DNA of 64,000 nt, from assembly GCA_963605405.1 (NCBI GenBank), contig CAVCUP010000005.1, forward strand, positions 1 through 64,000, in the 5' to 3' direction. A program made the position numbers and the translations under genes. The stretch's first letter is position 1; each line of letters begins with the position of its first letter. The notes below the pieces were generated by a model, which saw nothing but the letters and a program-made list of their open reading frames with translations, ran no database searches and was not told the origin of the DNA. The DNA is from Paratractidigestivibacter sp963605405. Its GTDB lineage: Bacteria > Actinomycetota > Coriobacteriia > Coriobacteriales > Atopobiaceae. Below, one piece after another: positions 34,445 through 42,779 of the stretch.

Positions 34445-34578
34445 AATCGCCTCCGTGTGGGATTTAATTCGGATTTGGCAAGTAGCCAAGGGTTTAGCGT
34501 TTGTGTTTCCGCAGGTAGATGGTTCGCTAGTTTTTGGAATAGCCGAACAGCCCGAATTAAATCCCACACGGAGGCGAT
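34445..34578. mobile_element. 134-bp MITE-like element with 28-bp perfect terminal inverted repeats
   Basis: The left end AATCGCCTCCGTGTGGGATT (continuing to 34472) is repeated exactly in inverse orientation at 34551-34578, a 28-bp perfect match, around a 78-bp AT-richer core with no ORF. No target-site duplication is obvious. The structure fits either a MITE (transposon without transposase) or a long hairpin RNA. No second copy is present in this window, so mobility is unproven. Confidence 0.6.
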
Positions 34579-34655
34579 TTTTGGCTCAACGGCGGCCCGG
34601 CGCACCCTGCGGCACCCGCAGAAAGCCCCTGCGCTCGGCCCGTGCGCGCGCGACG

Positions 34656-34661
34656 TATACT
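34656..34661 (+). promoter_or_regulatory. Putative -10 box of galE
   Basis: TATACT lies 50 bases before the galE ATG; the -35 region is a poor match. Confidence 0.35.
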
Positions 34662-34705
34662 GGTGGTTGGCTTATTTGCGCCCGACCCAACCGAAAGGAT
34701 TGCGC

Positions 34706-35764
34706 ATGAGCGAGAAAAAAGACCCCAAAGACACCTGCGTCCTCGTTACCGGCGGCGCCGGCTTCATCGGATCCCACACCGTCGTCGAGCTCCTCCAGGC
34801 CGGCTACCAGGTCGTCATCGTCGATGACCTCTCCAACGCCTCCGAGAAGGTCCTCGACCGCATCGACACCATCGTGGGCGACGACGCCGCCGAGAACCTC
34901 ACGTTCTACCGCGCGGACGTCAACGACCGCGCTGCCCTCGAGTGCATCTTCGAGGAGAACGACATCGACCGCGTGATCCACTTCGCTGGCTTCAAGGCCG
35001 TCGGCGAGTCCGTCTCCAAGCCGGTCGAGTACTACTCCAACAACATCGGCAACACGCTGACTCTCGTGGACGTCATGCGCGAGCACGGCTGCAAGTCCAT
35101 CATCTTCAGCAGCTCCGCGACCGTCTACGGCGACCCGGACTCCCTGCCGCTGACCGAGGCCAGCCCCAAGAAGCCGGCCACCAACCCCTACGGCTGGACC
35201 AAGTGGATGATCGAGCAGATACTCACCGACCTTCACACCGCCGACGCCGAGTGGAACGTCGTGCTGCTGCGCTACTTCAACCCCATCGGCGCGCACCCCT
35301 CGGGCCTCATGGGCGAGGACCCCAAGGGCATCCCCAACAACCTGCTGCCCTACGTCGCGCAGACCGCCATCGGCAAGCGCTCCGAGGTCCATGTCTTCGG
35401 CAACGATTACGACACTCCCGACGGCACCGGCGTGCGCGACTACATCCACGTCTGCGACCTGGCCGCCGGTCACGCCGCCGCGCTCGCCTGGATGAACGGC
35501 CGCGAGGGCGTCGAGGTCTTCAACTTGGGCACCGGCAAGGGCACCTCGGTGCTGGAGATCATCACCGCCTTCGGCAAGGCGTGCGGCAAGGACGTCCCCT
35601 ACGTCATCGACCCGCGCCGCCCCGGCGACGTGACCGCCAACTACGCAGACTGCTCCAAGGCCAAGGAGGAGATGGGCTGGGAAGCCAAGTTCGACGTCGA
35701 CGACATGTGCCGCGACTCCTGGAACTGGCAGTCCAAGAACCCCAACGGCTACGCAGAGGACTAA
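34706..35764 (+). CDS. galE: UDP-glucose 4-epimerase
   Basis: Interconverts UDP-glucose and UDP-galactose with tightly bound NAD, supplying galactose units for cell-surface polysaccharides. 352 residues. Extended SDR features: VTGGAGFIGSHTVVELL, FAGFKAVGESV, SSSATVYGDPDSLPLTE, and the catalytic YxxxK in NPYGWTKWMIEQI. The C-terminal NLGTGKGTSVLEII and RPGDVTANYAD are standard GalE. The ATG at 34706 has GAAAGGA 7 bases upstream. The prenyl synthase gene follows after 11 bp. Confidence 0.95.
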   Translation: MSEKKDPKDTCVLVTGGAGFIGSHTVVELLQAGYQVVIVDDLSNASEKVLDRIDTIVGDDAAENLTFYRADVNDRAALECIFEENDIDRVIHFAGFKAVGESVSKPVEYYSNNIGNTLTLVDVMREHGCKSIIFSSSATVYGDPDSLPLTEASPKKPATNPYGWTKWMIEQILTDLHTADAEWNVVLLRYFNPIGAHPSGLMGEDPKGIPNNLLPYVAQTAIGKRSEVHVFGNDYDTPDGTGVRDYIHVCDLAAGHAAALAWMNGREGVEVFNLGTGKGTSVLEIITAFGKACGKDVPYVIDPRRPGDVTANYADCSKAKEEMGWEAKFDVDDMCRDSWNWQSKNPNGYAED

Positions 35765-35775
35765 GGGACGCAAAA

Positions 35776-36861
35776 ATGACCGCCGCCGAGAACATCGCCG
35801 ACAAGACAAGCGCCGAGCCCGCCCCGGGCGCCCGCTTTGCCGCCTACCTGGGCCGCGTTCGCCCGAAGATCGAGGACTACCTCGCCCGCACGGCGCCCGC
35901 CTGCGTGCCCGGCACCGCCGACGCCACCCGCGCCGACCTCGACCGTTACCTGTACGGCCCGTTCGCGCGCTTCTCGGCGTCCGGCGGAAAGCGCACCCGG
36001 CCGGCCCTGTGCCTGCTCGGGTGCGAGGCCGTCGGCGGCGACCCTGAGCTCGCCATGAGCTCGGCGGCGGCCATCGAGAACTTCCAGTCCGCGGCGCTCA
36101 TCCACGACGACATCGCCGACAAGTCGGAGCTTCGCCGCGGCGAGCCCTGCACGTACGTGACCGAGGGTACCGGCATCGCCATCAACATCGGCGACCTCGG
36201 CCTCGCGGTCGTCCTCGGCGGCGTCCTGCGCGACGGGGCGCTTCCGGCCGCCACGCGCGTGGCCGTCATGGAGCGCCTCTTCCAGATGGAGGAGCGAACC
36301 ATCGAGGGGCAGGCCCTTGACCTGGGCTGGGTTCGCGACGGACGCTGGGACGTCACCGTGGACGACTATCTTTACATGGCCTCCCACAAGACGGCCTACT
36401 ACTCCGCCGCGATCCCGCTGGCCGCGGGCGCCATCGTGGGCGGCGGCACCGATGAGCAGGTGGCCGCCCTCGACGCCTTCGGCATGGCCGCGGGCCTCGC
36501 CTTCCAGCTGCAGGACGACCTGCTCAACCTCGTCGGCGATGCCGAGGCGCAGGGCAAGGACTTCCGCAGCGACATCACCGAGGGCAAGCGCACGATGCTC
36601 GTGGTCTGGGCGCTCGGGCACCTCGCCGGCGCTGAAAAGGACGAGCTCGTAGGCATCCTGCAGGAAGGTACCTCCGACCCGGCGCGCCTGGCCCGCGCGG
36701 TCGAGCTCATCGACGCGGCCGGCGCGATCGACCGGGTCCGCGCCTATGCGCGCGAGCTCGTAGCCAAGGCCAAGTCCCGCCTCATCGGCGTCGAGCTCGC
36801 CGAGGAAGCTCGCGAGACGCTCGTTTCTATGGCAGATTTCTTCGTGGAGCGCGCAGGCTAA
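35776..36861 (+). CDS. Polyprenyl (isoprenyl) diphosphate synthase
   Basis: Condenses isopentenyl diphosphate with allylic diphosphates; all-trans (IspA/GGPPS) family. 361 residues. The first Asp-rich motif is LIHDDIADKSELRRGEP (DDxxD as DDIAD) and the second is QLQDDLLNLVGD; GGKRTRPALCLL lies near the N-terminus and SHKTAYY before the second motif. The chain length (C15, C20 or longer) cannot be fixed by eye. The N-terminal 25 residues are extra. The ATG at 35776 is preceded by AAGGGA and lies 11 bp after galE, so the two are co-transcribed. Confidence 0.92.
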   Translation: MTAAENIADKTSAEPAPGARFAAYLGRVRPKIEDYLARTAPACVPGTADATRADLDRYLYGPFARFSASGGKRTRPALCLLGCEAVGGDPELAMSSAAAIENFQSAALIHDDIADKSELRRGEPCTYVTEGTGIAINIGDLGLAVVLGGVLRDGALPAATRVAVMERLFQMEERTIEGQALDLGWVRDGRWDVTVDDYLYMASHKTAYYSAAIPLAAGAIVGGGTDEQVAALDAFGMAAGLAFQLQDDLLNLVGDAEAQGKDFRSDITEGKRTMLVVWALGHLAGAEKDELVGILQEGTSDPARLARAVELIDAAGAIDRVRAYARELVAKAKSRLIGVELAEEARETLVSMADFFVERAG

Positions 36862-36917
36862 CCCGGCTCCGCGCCAATCCAACCAGCGCTTACCACGCGG
36901 CAATAGGAGAGACTTTG

Positions 36918-37844
36918 ATGGAACCCATTCAAGAAGGCGCGCAAGGCGCCGCGGTCGAGGACATCCAGGAGCGCCTGGCATCCCTCGGTTACCGCATCGA
37001 CGCGGCCGAGCTCAACGGCAAGAAGTTCGGCCGCTCGACCGCGACCGCCGTTGCCCGTTTCCGCCTCGACCACGAGCTCTCGCTCGGCGAGATGGTGGAC
37101 GCCGCCACTTGGTCGACGCTCGTCGACGAGTGCTATCAGCTCGGCGACCGCACGCTCTACCTGCGTCTCCCCAACTTCCACGGCCGCGACGTGCATCAGC
37201 TCCAGGAGCGCCTGAACGTCCTCGGCTTCAGCTGCGGCGAACCGGACGGCTGCTTCGGCGTGCACACCGAGGCCGCCGTCAAGCTCTTCCAGGAGTCCGT
37301 GGGCGCGCTCGCCGACGGTATGGCGTTCCAGGACACCTTCGACGCCATCGAGCGCCTCAAGCACGTTTGGGGCGGCAAGCCCGCAGCGGGCCCGCACCCC
37401 GCCGGTTCCATGGGCTTCGCGCGCGCGGCGAGCGTGCTAGACGGCATCGGCATCGGACTCATGGCCGACGACCCCATCGCCCGCAACGTGGCCGGCCGCG
37501 TCCTCAACCTCGCTCAAGCCACCAACGACAGCTGCGGCATCGAGCTCATAAACACCGCCGACGAGGCGAGCGAGGCTGTCCGCGCGCTCGTGACCCTCTC
37601 GGCCACACCGCACGACCCGCATGCCACGCCCTCCGTGGGCAGCATCGCCCTCGACGACGTGGAAACGCTGCCCCTGCGCCTGCGCACCGCGCTGCAAGTC
37701 TCCCGCGCCGACCCCCCGCGCACGCGCATCGAGCTGCCCGTGGGCGCCGACCCAAACGGCAGCTTCACCGTCGGCGACGCCCAGACCTACGCCGTGATTC
37801 TCCTCGACGCGTTCTGCGCCGCCTTCGACGGCCTGGAGCTGTAG
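36918..37844 (+). CDS. Peptidoglycan-binding-domain protein
   Basis: 308 residues with two tandem PG_binding_1 repeats: residues about 5-60 (EGAQGAAVEDIQERLASLGY) and about 84-140 (GRDVHQLQERLNVLGFSCGEPDGCFGVHTEAAVKLFQ). The C-terminal half (from about 165) has no family I recognise, though IGLMADDPIARNVAGRVLNLA and TLPLRLRTALQ are reminiscent of an N-acetylmuramoyl-amidase-like fold. No signal peptide or membrane segment, so it may act inside the cell or be exported otherwise. The ATG at 36918 has TAGGAGA upstream. It follows the prenyl synthase by 56 bp and ends at a terminator. Confidence 0.82.
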   Translation: MEPIQEGAQGAAVEDIQERLASLGYRIDAAELNGKKFGRSTATAVARFRLDHELSLGEMVDAATWSTLVDECYQLGDRTLYLRLPNFHGRDVHQLQERLNVLGFSCGEPDGCFGVHTEAAVKLFQESVGALADGMAFQDTFDAIERLKHVWGGKPAAGPHPAGSMGFARAASVLDGIGIGLMADDPIARNVAGRVLNLAQATNDSCGIELINTADEASEAVRALVTLSATPHDPHATPSVGSIALDDVETLPLRLRTALQVSRADPPRTRIELPVGADPNGSFTVGDAQTYAVILLDAFCAAFDGLEL

Positions 37845-37911
37845 AGGCGAGCCGTTACGCGCGAAGCCAAAACAGTGCCGCGACGCAAGAACCTCGCGAG
37901 CGCAACACAAA

Positions 37912-37949
37912 GAAGGCCCGGCGAGCACGCAGCTCGTCGGGCCTTTCTC
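37912..37949 (+). terminator. Rho-independent terminator after the peptidoglycan-binding gene
   Basis: AAGGCCCGGCGAG (37913-37925) pairs with CTCGTCGGGCCTT (37933-37945; one G.T) and is followed by TCTC. It stands just after the tRNA-Gln gene on the opposite strand. Confidence 0.78.
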
Positions 37950-37956
37950 ACCAAGG

Positions 37957-38031
37957 TGGCAGGGGTAGAAGGATTCGAACCCTCATTGACGGCACCAAAA
38001 ACCGCTGTCCTAACCATTGGACGATACCCCT
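37957..38031 (-). tRNA. tRNA-Gln (anticodon TTG)
   Basis: The minus strand reads AGGGGTA (acceptor), D-arm GTCC...GGAC, anticodon stem with loop TTTTGGT (anticodon TTG), T-arm AGGGTTCGAATCCTT, then TACCCCT, G and encoded CCA. The 7-bp acceptor stem is fully paired. The length of 75 with CCA is normal. Confidence 0.95.
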
Positions 38032-38261
38032 GTGCGCACGCCATTGTACCAAGAAGCGCCCGCCCGCGCGTCGACGACGCGGCCGCGGCGGCCCGGCGGC
38101 CCCTCAGGCCCGGCCGCCGCACCCTCCCCAACCCGCCATCTGCGGTTTTTACGCAGGCCGTACAATCCACGCTCGTGCCCCTTATGTCGGCGGACGGCTG
38201 CGTTATCATTTTGAACGGTATATTTTGGGACAAGCAACGTAGTCGCTTTGGAGGAACATCC

Positions 38262-39653
38262 ATGCCCATGACCGCGATCATCCTCGCCGCCGGCGAGGGA
38301 ACGCGTATGAAGTCCCGTCACCCCAAGGTAATGCACAAGCTTCTCGATCGCCCGCTCGTCTCGTGGGTTACGCGCGCCGCGCGCAATGCCGGGGCCGACC
38401 GCATCGTCGTGGTCGTCGGCAACGGGGCCGAGGAGGTCCGCGCGCACCTCGCGTCCGAGCCGGACGTCGAGTGCGTCGAGCAGACCGAGCGCCTGGGTAC
38501 GGGCCATGCCACCCGCGTCGCCATCGAGGCCGCGCACGTAAACGAGGGCCCAGTCGTCATCCTCAACGGCGACCTTCCGCTCATCGAGCCCGAGACCATC
38601 CGCGCCTTCGCGGACACCGTCTCCGGCGGCGAGCACGCCTGCGCCATCCTCACCTGCACCCCGCCCGACCCCTTCGGCTACGGCCGCGTCGAGCTCGCCG
38701 CCGACGGCAGCGTCACGCGCATCATCGAGCAGAAGGACTGCACGCCCGAGCAGGACGCGAACCTGCTGGAGTGCAACGCCGGCTGCTACGCCTTCGACGG
38801 CGCGCTTCTCTCCGCCCATGTGGGCGAGATCGGCTGCGAGAACGCGCAGCATGAGTACTACCTGCCCGATATGGTCGAGATCCTGCGCAGCCACGGCCAC
38901 AGCACGACCATCACCCACTGCGCCGATTACGTCGAGGGCCTCGGCGTGAACTCCCGTGTGCAGCTCGCCGAGCTCACCGCCCTCGCGCAGGAGAAGATCA
39001 ACCGCAACCTCATGGCCTCGGGGGTGACCATGCTCGACCCCAAGACCGTGTGGGTCGGCCCGGACGTGACCGTCGGTCGCGACACCGAGCTTCTTCCCAT
39101 GACCATGCTCTGGGGCGCGACCACCGTCGGCGAAAGCTGCGTCGTGGGCCCCAACACCCGCCTCACCAACACCACCGTGGGCAACAACGTGCTGCTCGAG
39201 GAGGTCGTCGGCGTGGATGTGATCATCGACGACGACGCGACCTGCGGCCCGCGCGCCTACCTGCGCGGCGGTGCCCACGTGCTCGAGGGCGCCCACATCG
39301 GCACCCACGTCGAGCTTAAGAACACCGTCGTGGGCAAGGGCTCCAAGGTCCCCCACCTCAGCTATATCGGGGACTGCGAGATGGGCGCCGGCGTGAACAT
39401 CGGCGGCGGCTCCATCACCTGCAACTATGACGGCGTTCACAAGAGCCGCACCACCATCGGAGACGGCGCTTTCATCGGCTCCGACACCATGATGGTCGCG
39501 CCGGTGAACATCGGGGCGGGCGCCATCACGGGCGCGAGCTCTTGCATCACACAGGATGTGCCTGCCGACGCGCTCGCGGTCGAGCGCAGCCAGCAGTTCA
39601 TGAAGGAAGGCTTTGCCAGCAAGAGGCTCGAGCGACTGAGGAAGGAAGCCTAA
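38262..39653 (+). CDS. glmU: Bifunctional UDP-N-acetylglucosamine pyrophosphorylase / glucosamine-1-phosphate N-acetyltransferase
   Basis: Makes UDP-GlcNAc from glucosamine-1-P, acetyl-CoA and UTP for peptidoglycan. 463 residues. The N-terminal nucleotidyltransferase starts IILAAGEGTRMKSRHPKVMHKLLDRP and has VVILNGDLPLI. The C-terminal left-handed beta-helix has hexapeptide repeats (VGPNTRLTNTTVGNNVLLEEVVG) and the acetyltransferase landmarks GDCEMGAGVNIGGGSITCNYDG. ATG 38262 has GGAGGAAC upstream. prs starts on the base after the glmU stop, the common glmU-prs pairing. Confidence 0.97.
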   Translation: MPMTAIILAAGEGTRMKSRHPKVMHKLLDRPLVSWVTRAARNAGADRIVVVVGNGAEEVRAHLASEPDVECVEQTERLGTGHATRVAIEAAHVNEGPVVILNGDLPLIEPETIRAFADTVSGGEHACAILTCTPPDPFGYGRVELAADGSVTRIIEQKDCTPEQDANLLECNAGCYAFDGALLSAHVGEIGCENAQHEYYLPDMVEILRSHGHSTTITHCADYVEGLGVNSRVQLAELTALAQEKINRNLMASGVTMLDPKTVWVGPDVTVGRDTELLPMTMLWGATTVGESCVVGPNTRLTNTTVGNNVLLEEVVGVDVIIDDDATCGPRAYLRGGAHVLEGAHIGTHVELKNTVVGKGSKVPHLSYIGDCEMGAGVNIGGGSITCNYDGVHKSRTTIGDGAFIGSDTMMVAPVNIGAGAITGASSCITQDVPADALAVERSQQFMKEGFASKRLERLRKEA

Positions 39654-40652
39654 ATGTACGAGAACCTGTCCAACCCCGCCCCGATCTACTCAGAGATCAA
39701 GCTCTACACGGGCAGCGGCAACCCGGAGCTCTCCAAGAGAATCGCGGGTATCCTGCACCTCGAGCTCCAGGGCCTCACCACCGAGAAGTTCGCCAACGGC
39801 GAGACCTATGCGCGCTTCACCGAGTCCGTGCGCGGCGACGACGTCTTCTTCATCCAGACCATGGCCGGCGCCAACGTCAACGACCTCATCATGGAGACGC
39901 TGATCGTGGCCGACGCCGCCAAGCGCGCCTCTTGCCGCAAGTTCACCGCCGTCATCCCCCACTACGGCTACGCCCGCCAGGACCGCAAGGCCGCCCCGCG
40001 CGAGCCGATCACCGCTCGCCTCGTCGCCAACCTCCTCGAGGCCGCCGGCGTCGACCAGGTCATCACCGTCGACCTGCACCAGGGCCAGATCCAGGGCTTC
40101 TTCAACATCCCCGTGACCCACCTTACCGGCCTTTACCTGCTCGGCGACTACTTCAAGAAGAACAAGGACTTCGACTGGTCCAACACCGTCGTCGTCTCGC
40201 CGGACATGGGCCGCGCCAAGGCCGCCAAGAAGCTCTCCGACTACCTGGGCTGCGAGGTCGCCATCGCCCACAAGAGCCGCCCGAAGCACAACGCGGCAGA
40301 GGTCATGGGCATCATCGGCAACATCGAGGGCAAGACCTGCATCGTCAACGACGACATGATCGACACCGCGGGCACCCTCTGCGGCTCCGTCAAGAAGCTC
40401 AAGGAGATGGGCGCCGGCGACATCTACGTCTGCGCGACCCACGGCATCTTTACCGCGCCGGCCATCGAGCGCCTTGAGGAGGCCCCGATCGAGGAGTGCA
40501 TCGTCACCGACGTCATCCCCTGCGCCGTCGCCGACCAGCCCGGCTCCAAGATCAAGACGATCTCCATCGCCAACGAGCTCGCCGAGGCCATCTACAGCGT
40601 CTACACCAACAAGCCGGTCTCCGACATCTTCGGCGGCAACCTCAACCTGTAG
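39654..40652 (+). CDS. prs: Ribose-phosphate pyrophosphokinase (PRPP synthetase)
   Basis: Transfers pyrophosphate from ATP to ribose-5-P to give PRPP for nucleotides, His and Trp. 332 residues. Motifs: HYGYARQDRKAAPREPITARLVANLL, VDLHQGQIQGFF, VVVSPDMGRAKAAKKLS and the PRPP loop IVNDDMIDTAGTLC. The ATG directly abuts the glmU stop, with GGAAGG inside the glmU end as ribosome site, so the two are translationally coupled. A terminator follows. Confidence 0.97.
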   Translation: MYENLSNPAPIYSEIKLYTGSGNPELSKRIAGILHLELQGLTTEKFANGETYARFTESVRGDDVFFIQTMAGANVNDLIMETLIVADAAKRASCRKFTAVIPHYGYARQDRKAAPREPITARLVANLLEAAGVDQVITVDLHQGQIQGFFNIPVTHLTGLYLLGDYFKKNKDFDWSNTVVVSPDMGRAKAAKKLSDYLGCEVAIAHKSRPKHNAAEVMGIIGNIEGKTCIVNDDMIDTAGTLCGSVKKLKEMGAGDIYVCATHGIFTAPAIERLEEAPIEECIVTDVIPCAVADQPGSKIKTISIANELAEAIYSVYTNKPVSDIFGGNLNL

Positions 40653-40697
40653 TCGATATAGGGCGACCAAAAATAGCGCAGTCCCTTTGAATCGCTC

Positions 40698-40734
40698 GCG
40701 GGGCCACCTCACCGAGGCGGCCCCGCTTTTGCTG
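40698..40734 (+). terminator. Terminator between prs and pth
   Basis: GCGGGGCC (40698-40705) pairs with GGCCCCGC (40719-40726), followed by TTTTGCT. The pth ribosome site starts right after it. Confidence 0.75.
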
Positions 40735-40746
40735 AGAGGAGCTTAC

Positions 40747-41316
40747 GTGGCAAAAGCAGCCACCATAATGATCGTGTGCGGGCTCGGGAACCCCGACGAC
40801 GACTACGCGCGCACGCGTCACAACGCCGGCTTCGCGACCATCGACCTGCTCGCCGCCCGGCACGGCGTCCGTTACTGGAAGAGCGAGGCGGGCGCACAGA
40901 CGGCCACGCTGACCTGGCGCGACTCGGACGGCGAGAAGCGCGAGGTGCTTCTCGCCAAGCCGATGAGCTATATGAACACGTCGGGCGGCCCCCTGTCCAA
41001 GCTGGCGCGCGCCCATCGCGTGCAGCCGGAGCAGATCCTCGTGGTGCACGACGAGGTAGACCTGCCGGCTGGACAGGTCAAGGTCAAGCTCGGCGGCGGC
41101 CTGAACGCCCACAACGGCCTGCGCTCCATCGCCGACAAGCTAGGCAGCCGCAACTTCGCGCGCATCCAGTTCGGCATCGGCCGCCCGCCCGGAAAGATGC
41201 AGGTAGCTGACTACGTGCTGCGCGAGCTCAAGGGCGACTTCCTCGCCGATTTCGAGGTCACGGCCCAGCAAGCGGCCGACGTCGTCGAGCGCGTTCTCAC
41301 CGAGGGCGCCAAGTAG
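40747..41316 (+). CDS. pth: Peptidyl-tRNA hydrolase
   Basis: Frees tRNA from prematurely released peptidyl-tRNA. 189 residues. GLGNPDDDYARTRHNAGF (catalytic His), KPMSYMNTSGGPL, and VVHDEVDLPAGQVKVKLGGGLNAHNGLRSI (Asp and Asn of the active site) are all present. The GTG at 40747 is chosen for GAGAGGAG 5 bases upstream; the next ATG (40768) has none. Last gene of the glmU-prs-pth cluster. Confidence 0.95.
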   Translation: MAKAATIMIVCGLGNPDDDYARTRHNAGFATIDLLAARHGVRYWKSEAGAQTATLTWRDSDGEKREVLLAKPMSYMNTSGGPLSKLARAHRVQPEQILVVHDEVDLPAGQVKVKLGGGLNAHNGLRSIADKLGSRNFARIQFGIGRPPGKMQVADYVLRELKGDFLADFEVTAQQAADVVERVLTEGAK

Positions 41317-41346
41317 GCGCGAGGCCCGCGCCCGAACAAACCCAGC

Positions 41347-41390
41347 CACAGAGAAGCCCTCCCGGCCGACGTCGGGAGGGCTTCTCTGTG
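41347..41390. terminator. Large perfect hairpin between convergent pth and rubrerythrin genes
   Basis: CACAGAGAAGCCCTCCCG (41347-41364) is perfectly complementary to 41373-41390, an 18-bp stem with an 8-base loop. No U-run on either side. Probably a bidirectional terminator. Confidence 0.65.
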
Positions 41391-41417
41391 GGCGCTAAGC
41401 GCGACTATAAACGCGAC

Positions 41418-41954
41418 TTAGAAGTTCTCGGCCGTGATCTCGAAGTAGGCCTGCGGGTGGCTGCAGACAGGGCAGACCTCGGGGGCCTTGGTGCCCACGA
41501 CGATGTGGCCGCAGTTGCGGCACTCCCACACCTTGACCTCGCTCTTCTCAAAGACGGCGGCCGTCTCGACGTTCTTGAGCAGGGCGCGGTAGCGCTCCTC
41601 GTGGTGCTTCTCGATGGCGCCGACCTGACGGAACTTCTCGGCGAGCTCGGGGAAGCCCTCCTCCTCGGCAGTCTTGGCGAACTCGTCGTACATGTCGGTC
41701 CACTCATAGTTCTCGCCGTCGGCGGCGGCGCCGAGGTTCTGGGCGGTGTCGCCGATGCCCTCAAGCTCGCGCAGCCACATCTTGGCGTGGTACTGCTCGT
41801 TGGCGCTCGTCTTGCGGAAGATCTCGGCGATCTGCTCGAAGCCCTCCTTCTTTGCCACGGAGGCGAAATAGGTGTACTTGTTGGTGGCCTGAGACTCGCC
41901 GGCAAAGGCGGCCTGCAGGTTCTTCTCGGTCTGGGTTCCCTCGTACTTGCCCAT
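41418..41954 (-). CDS. rbr: Rubrerythrin
   Basis: Peroxide-reducing di-iron protein of anaerobes. 178 residues: N-terminal ferritin-like four-helix domain with the two ExxH iron motifs (NEQYHAKMW and IEKHHEERYRALL) and a C-terminal rubredoxin domain (WECRNCGHIVVG...EVCPVCSHPQAYF), two CxxC pairs. The ATG at 41952-41954 has GAGAGGGG upstream. A TAAAAT box on the minus strand near 42023 could be its -10. Indicates an oxygen-stressed anaerobe. Confidence 0.96.
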   Translation of the reverse strand: MGKYEGTQTEKNLQAAFAGESQATNKYTYFASVAKKEGFEQIAEIFRKTSANEQYHAKMWLRELEGIGDTAQNLGAAADGENYEWTDMYDEFAKTAEEEGFPELAEKFRQVGAIEKHHEERYRALLKNVETAAVFEKSEVKVWECRNCGHIVVGTKAPEVCPVCSHPQAYFEITAENF

Positions 41955-42148
41955 GAATTACCCCTCTCAACTGGGAAAACAACGTCAATGCGCAGCATGC
42001 GGCCCCTCGCCGCACAAAAGCTATTTTAGCCCCACCAGAGCTGCTCCGGGCCATTCGCCCGCAAGCCTGCTTACCGGCGCCGGTCACCAGGGGATACTCC
42101 CATACAACCCAAGGCCTCGCGGTTCTTTTTGGCGCCGCCACGTGATGT

Positions 42149-42154
42149 TAAAAT
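42149..42154 (+). promoter_or_regulatory. Putative -10 box of the 110-residue small-protein gene
   Basis: TAAAAT lies 34 bases before the ATG at 42188; no clear -35 box. Confidence 0.35.
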
Positions 42155-42187
42155 GGCGCAATAGACACCCCAATCAAAGGAGCCGTC

Positions 42188-42520
42188 ATGACTGCTCGGA
42201 GCAACGACGAACTCACTGCCCAATCCCCCGCCCGCGAGCTCGACGAAGCCGAGCTTTCTGCCGTCGGCGGAGGGGCGGTTGTGGATGCCGGAGGCGGCGA
42301 GGAGCACGCGCTCCACACCAACACCCACGCGCTCTGCGGATACTACAACTACATAACGAAGGTAATCACCTACCACCCCTGCCCGCGCTGCAAAAAGCCG
42401 ATGCACAGCGAGTGGTACAACGTGAAGTGGTACTGCGACCCGTGCGACTACAGCGAGTTTTTGCCGGGCACGTCCTACTGGTACGGCACTCAGGAGGAGC
42501 TCACCGCGGCCGCGAGCTAG
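42188..42520 (+). CDS. Small protein with double-glycine-type leader and CxxC-CxxC zinc-ribbon-like core
   Basis: 110 residues. The N-terminal part (RELDEAELSAVGGG, residues 16-29) resembles the LxxxEL..V.GG leaders of class II bacteriocins and Nif11-type RiPP precursors, with cleavage expected after Gly27-Gly28. The remainder carries Cys65-x2-Cys68 and Cys83-x2-Cys86, a zinc-ribbon-like spacing, in a Tyr/Trp-rich context (SEWYNVKWYCDPCDYSEF). No family recognised. The ATG has AAAGGAG upstream. No C39 peptidase/ABC exporter or modification enzyme lies next to it, so processing is speculative; a plain cytosolic zinc-ribbon protein is the alternative. It directly precedes the 64-bp-period repeats and the nuclease-like gene. 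Confidence 0.72.
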   Translation: MTARSNDELTAQSPARELDEAELSAVGGGAVVDAGGGEEHALHTNTHALCGYYNYITKVITYHPCPRCKKPMHSEWYNVKWYCDPCDYSEFLPGTSYWYGTQEELTAAAS

Positions 42521-42543
42521 CCTGGCCCAGCCGCCCCGTCACG

Positions 42544-42570
42544 CACTGAGCACTGAGCACTGAGCACTGA
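42544..42570. repeat. Tandem heptamer CACTGAG x ~4
   Basis: CACTGAG is repeated three times exactly and a fourth time to CACTGA, head to tail. A short tandem repeat prone to slippage, just before the first 28-bp palindrome. Confidence 0.9.
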
Positions 42571-42581
42571 AGATTCGGCCC

Positions 42582-42673
42582 GTCCTGTACGCCACAACGC
42601 GTACAGGACGGGCCGATTGCCGTCTAATTAGCCGAGATAAGCCCTGTTATGTACGCCCAGCCATGTACACAAT
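42582..42673. repeat. Left pair of 28-bp palindromes at 64-bp period
   Basis: Units at 42582-42609 (arms GTCCTGTACGC / GCGTACAGGAC, extended to a perfect 17-bp stem from 42576 to 42615) and 42646-42673 (GTTATGTAC / GTACACAAT, imperfect). Starts are exactly 64 bp apart, the same period as the right-hand set at 43801. They lie between the small-protein gene and the nuclease-like gene. Confidence 0.85.
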
Positions 42674-42779
42674 CCGTTTAACCGGGCGACAACCGCCATC
42701 CACCGACCCGGCTAGAGTTCAGGCCGTCCTTCTCCGTAGAGTTCTCTCCACGCGCGCCGTCCTTCGGAGGGGAGAACCT

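Larger units (their letters stand above)
33989..34705. other. 717-bp gap before galE
   Basis: Contains the malic-enzyme upstream region, the 134-bp inverted-repeat element at 34445-34578 and a TATACT box at 34656. Short open frames on both strands around 34117-34467 have third-position composition unlike the neighbouring genes and match nothing I know, so I do not call them; a decayed gene is possible. Confidence 0.55.

Noticed and set aside
34117..34467. Short frames on both strands in the gap before galE
   Set aside because: No ribosome site, atypical composition, no recognisable family; overlapping frames on opposite strands are equally open.
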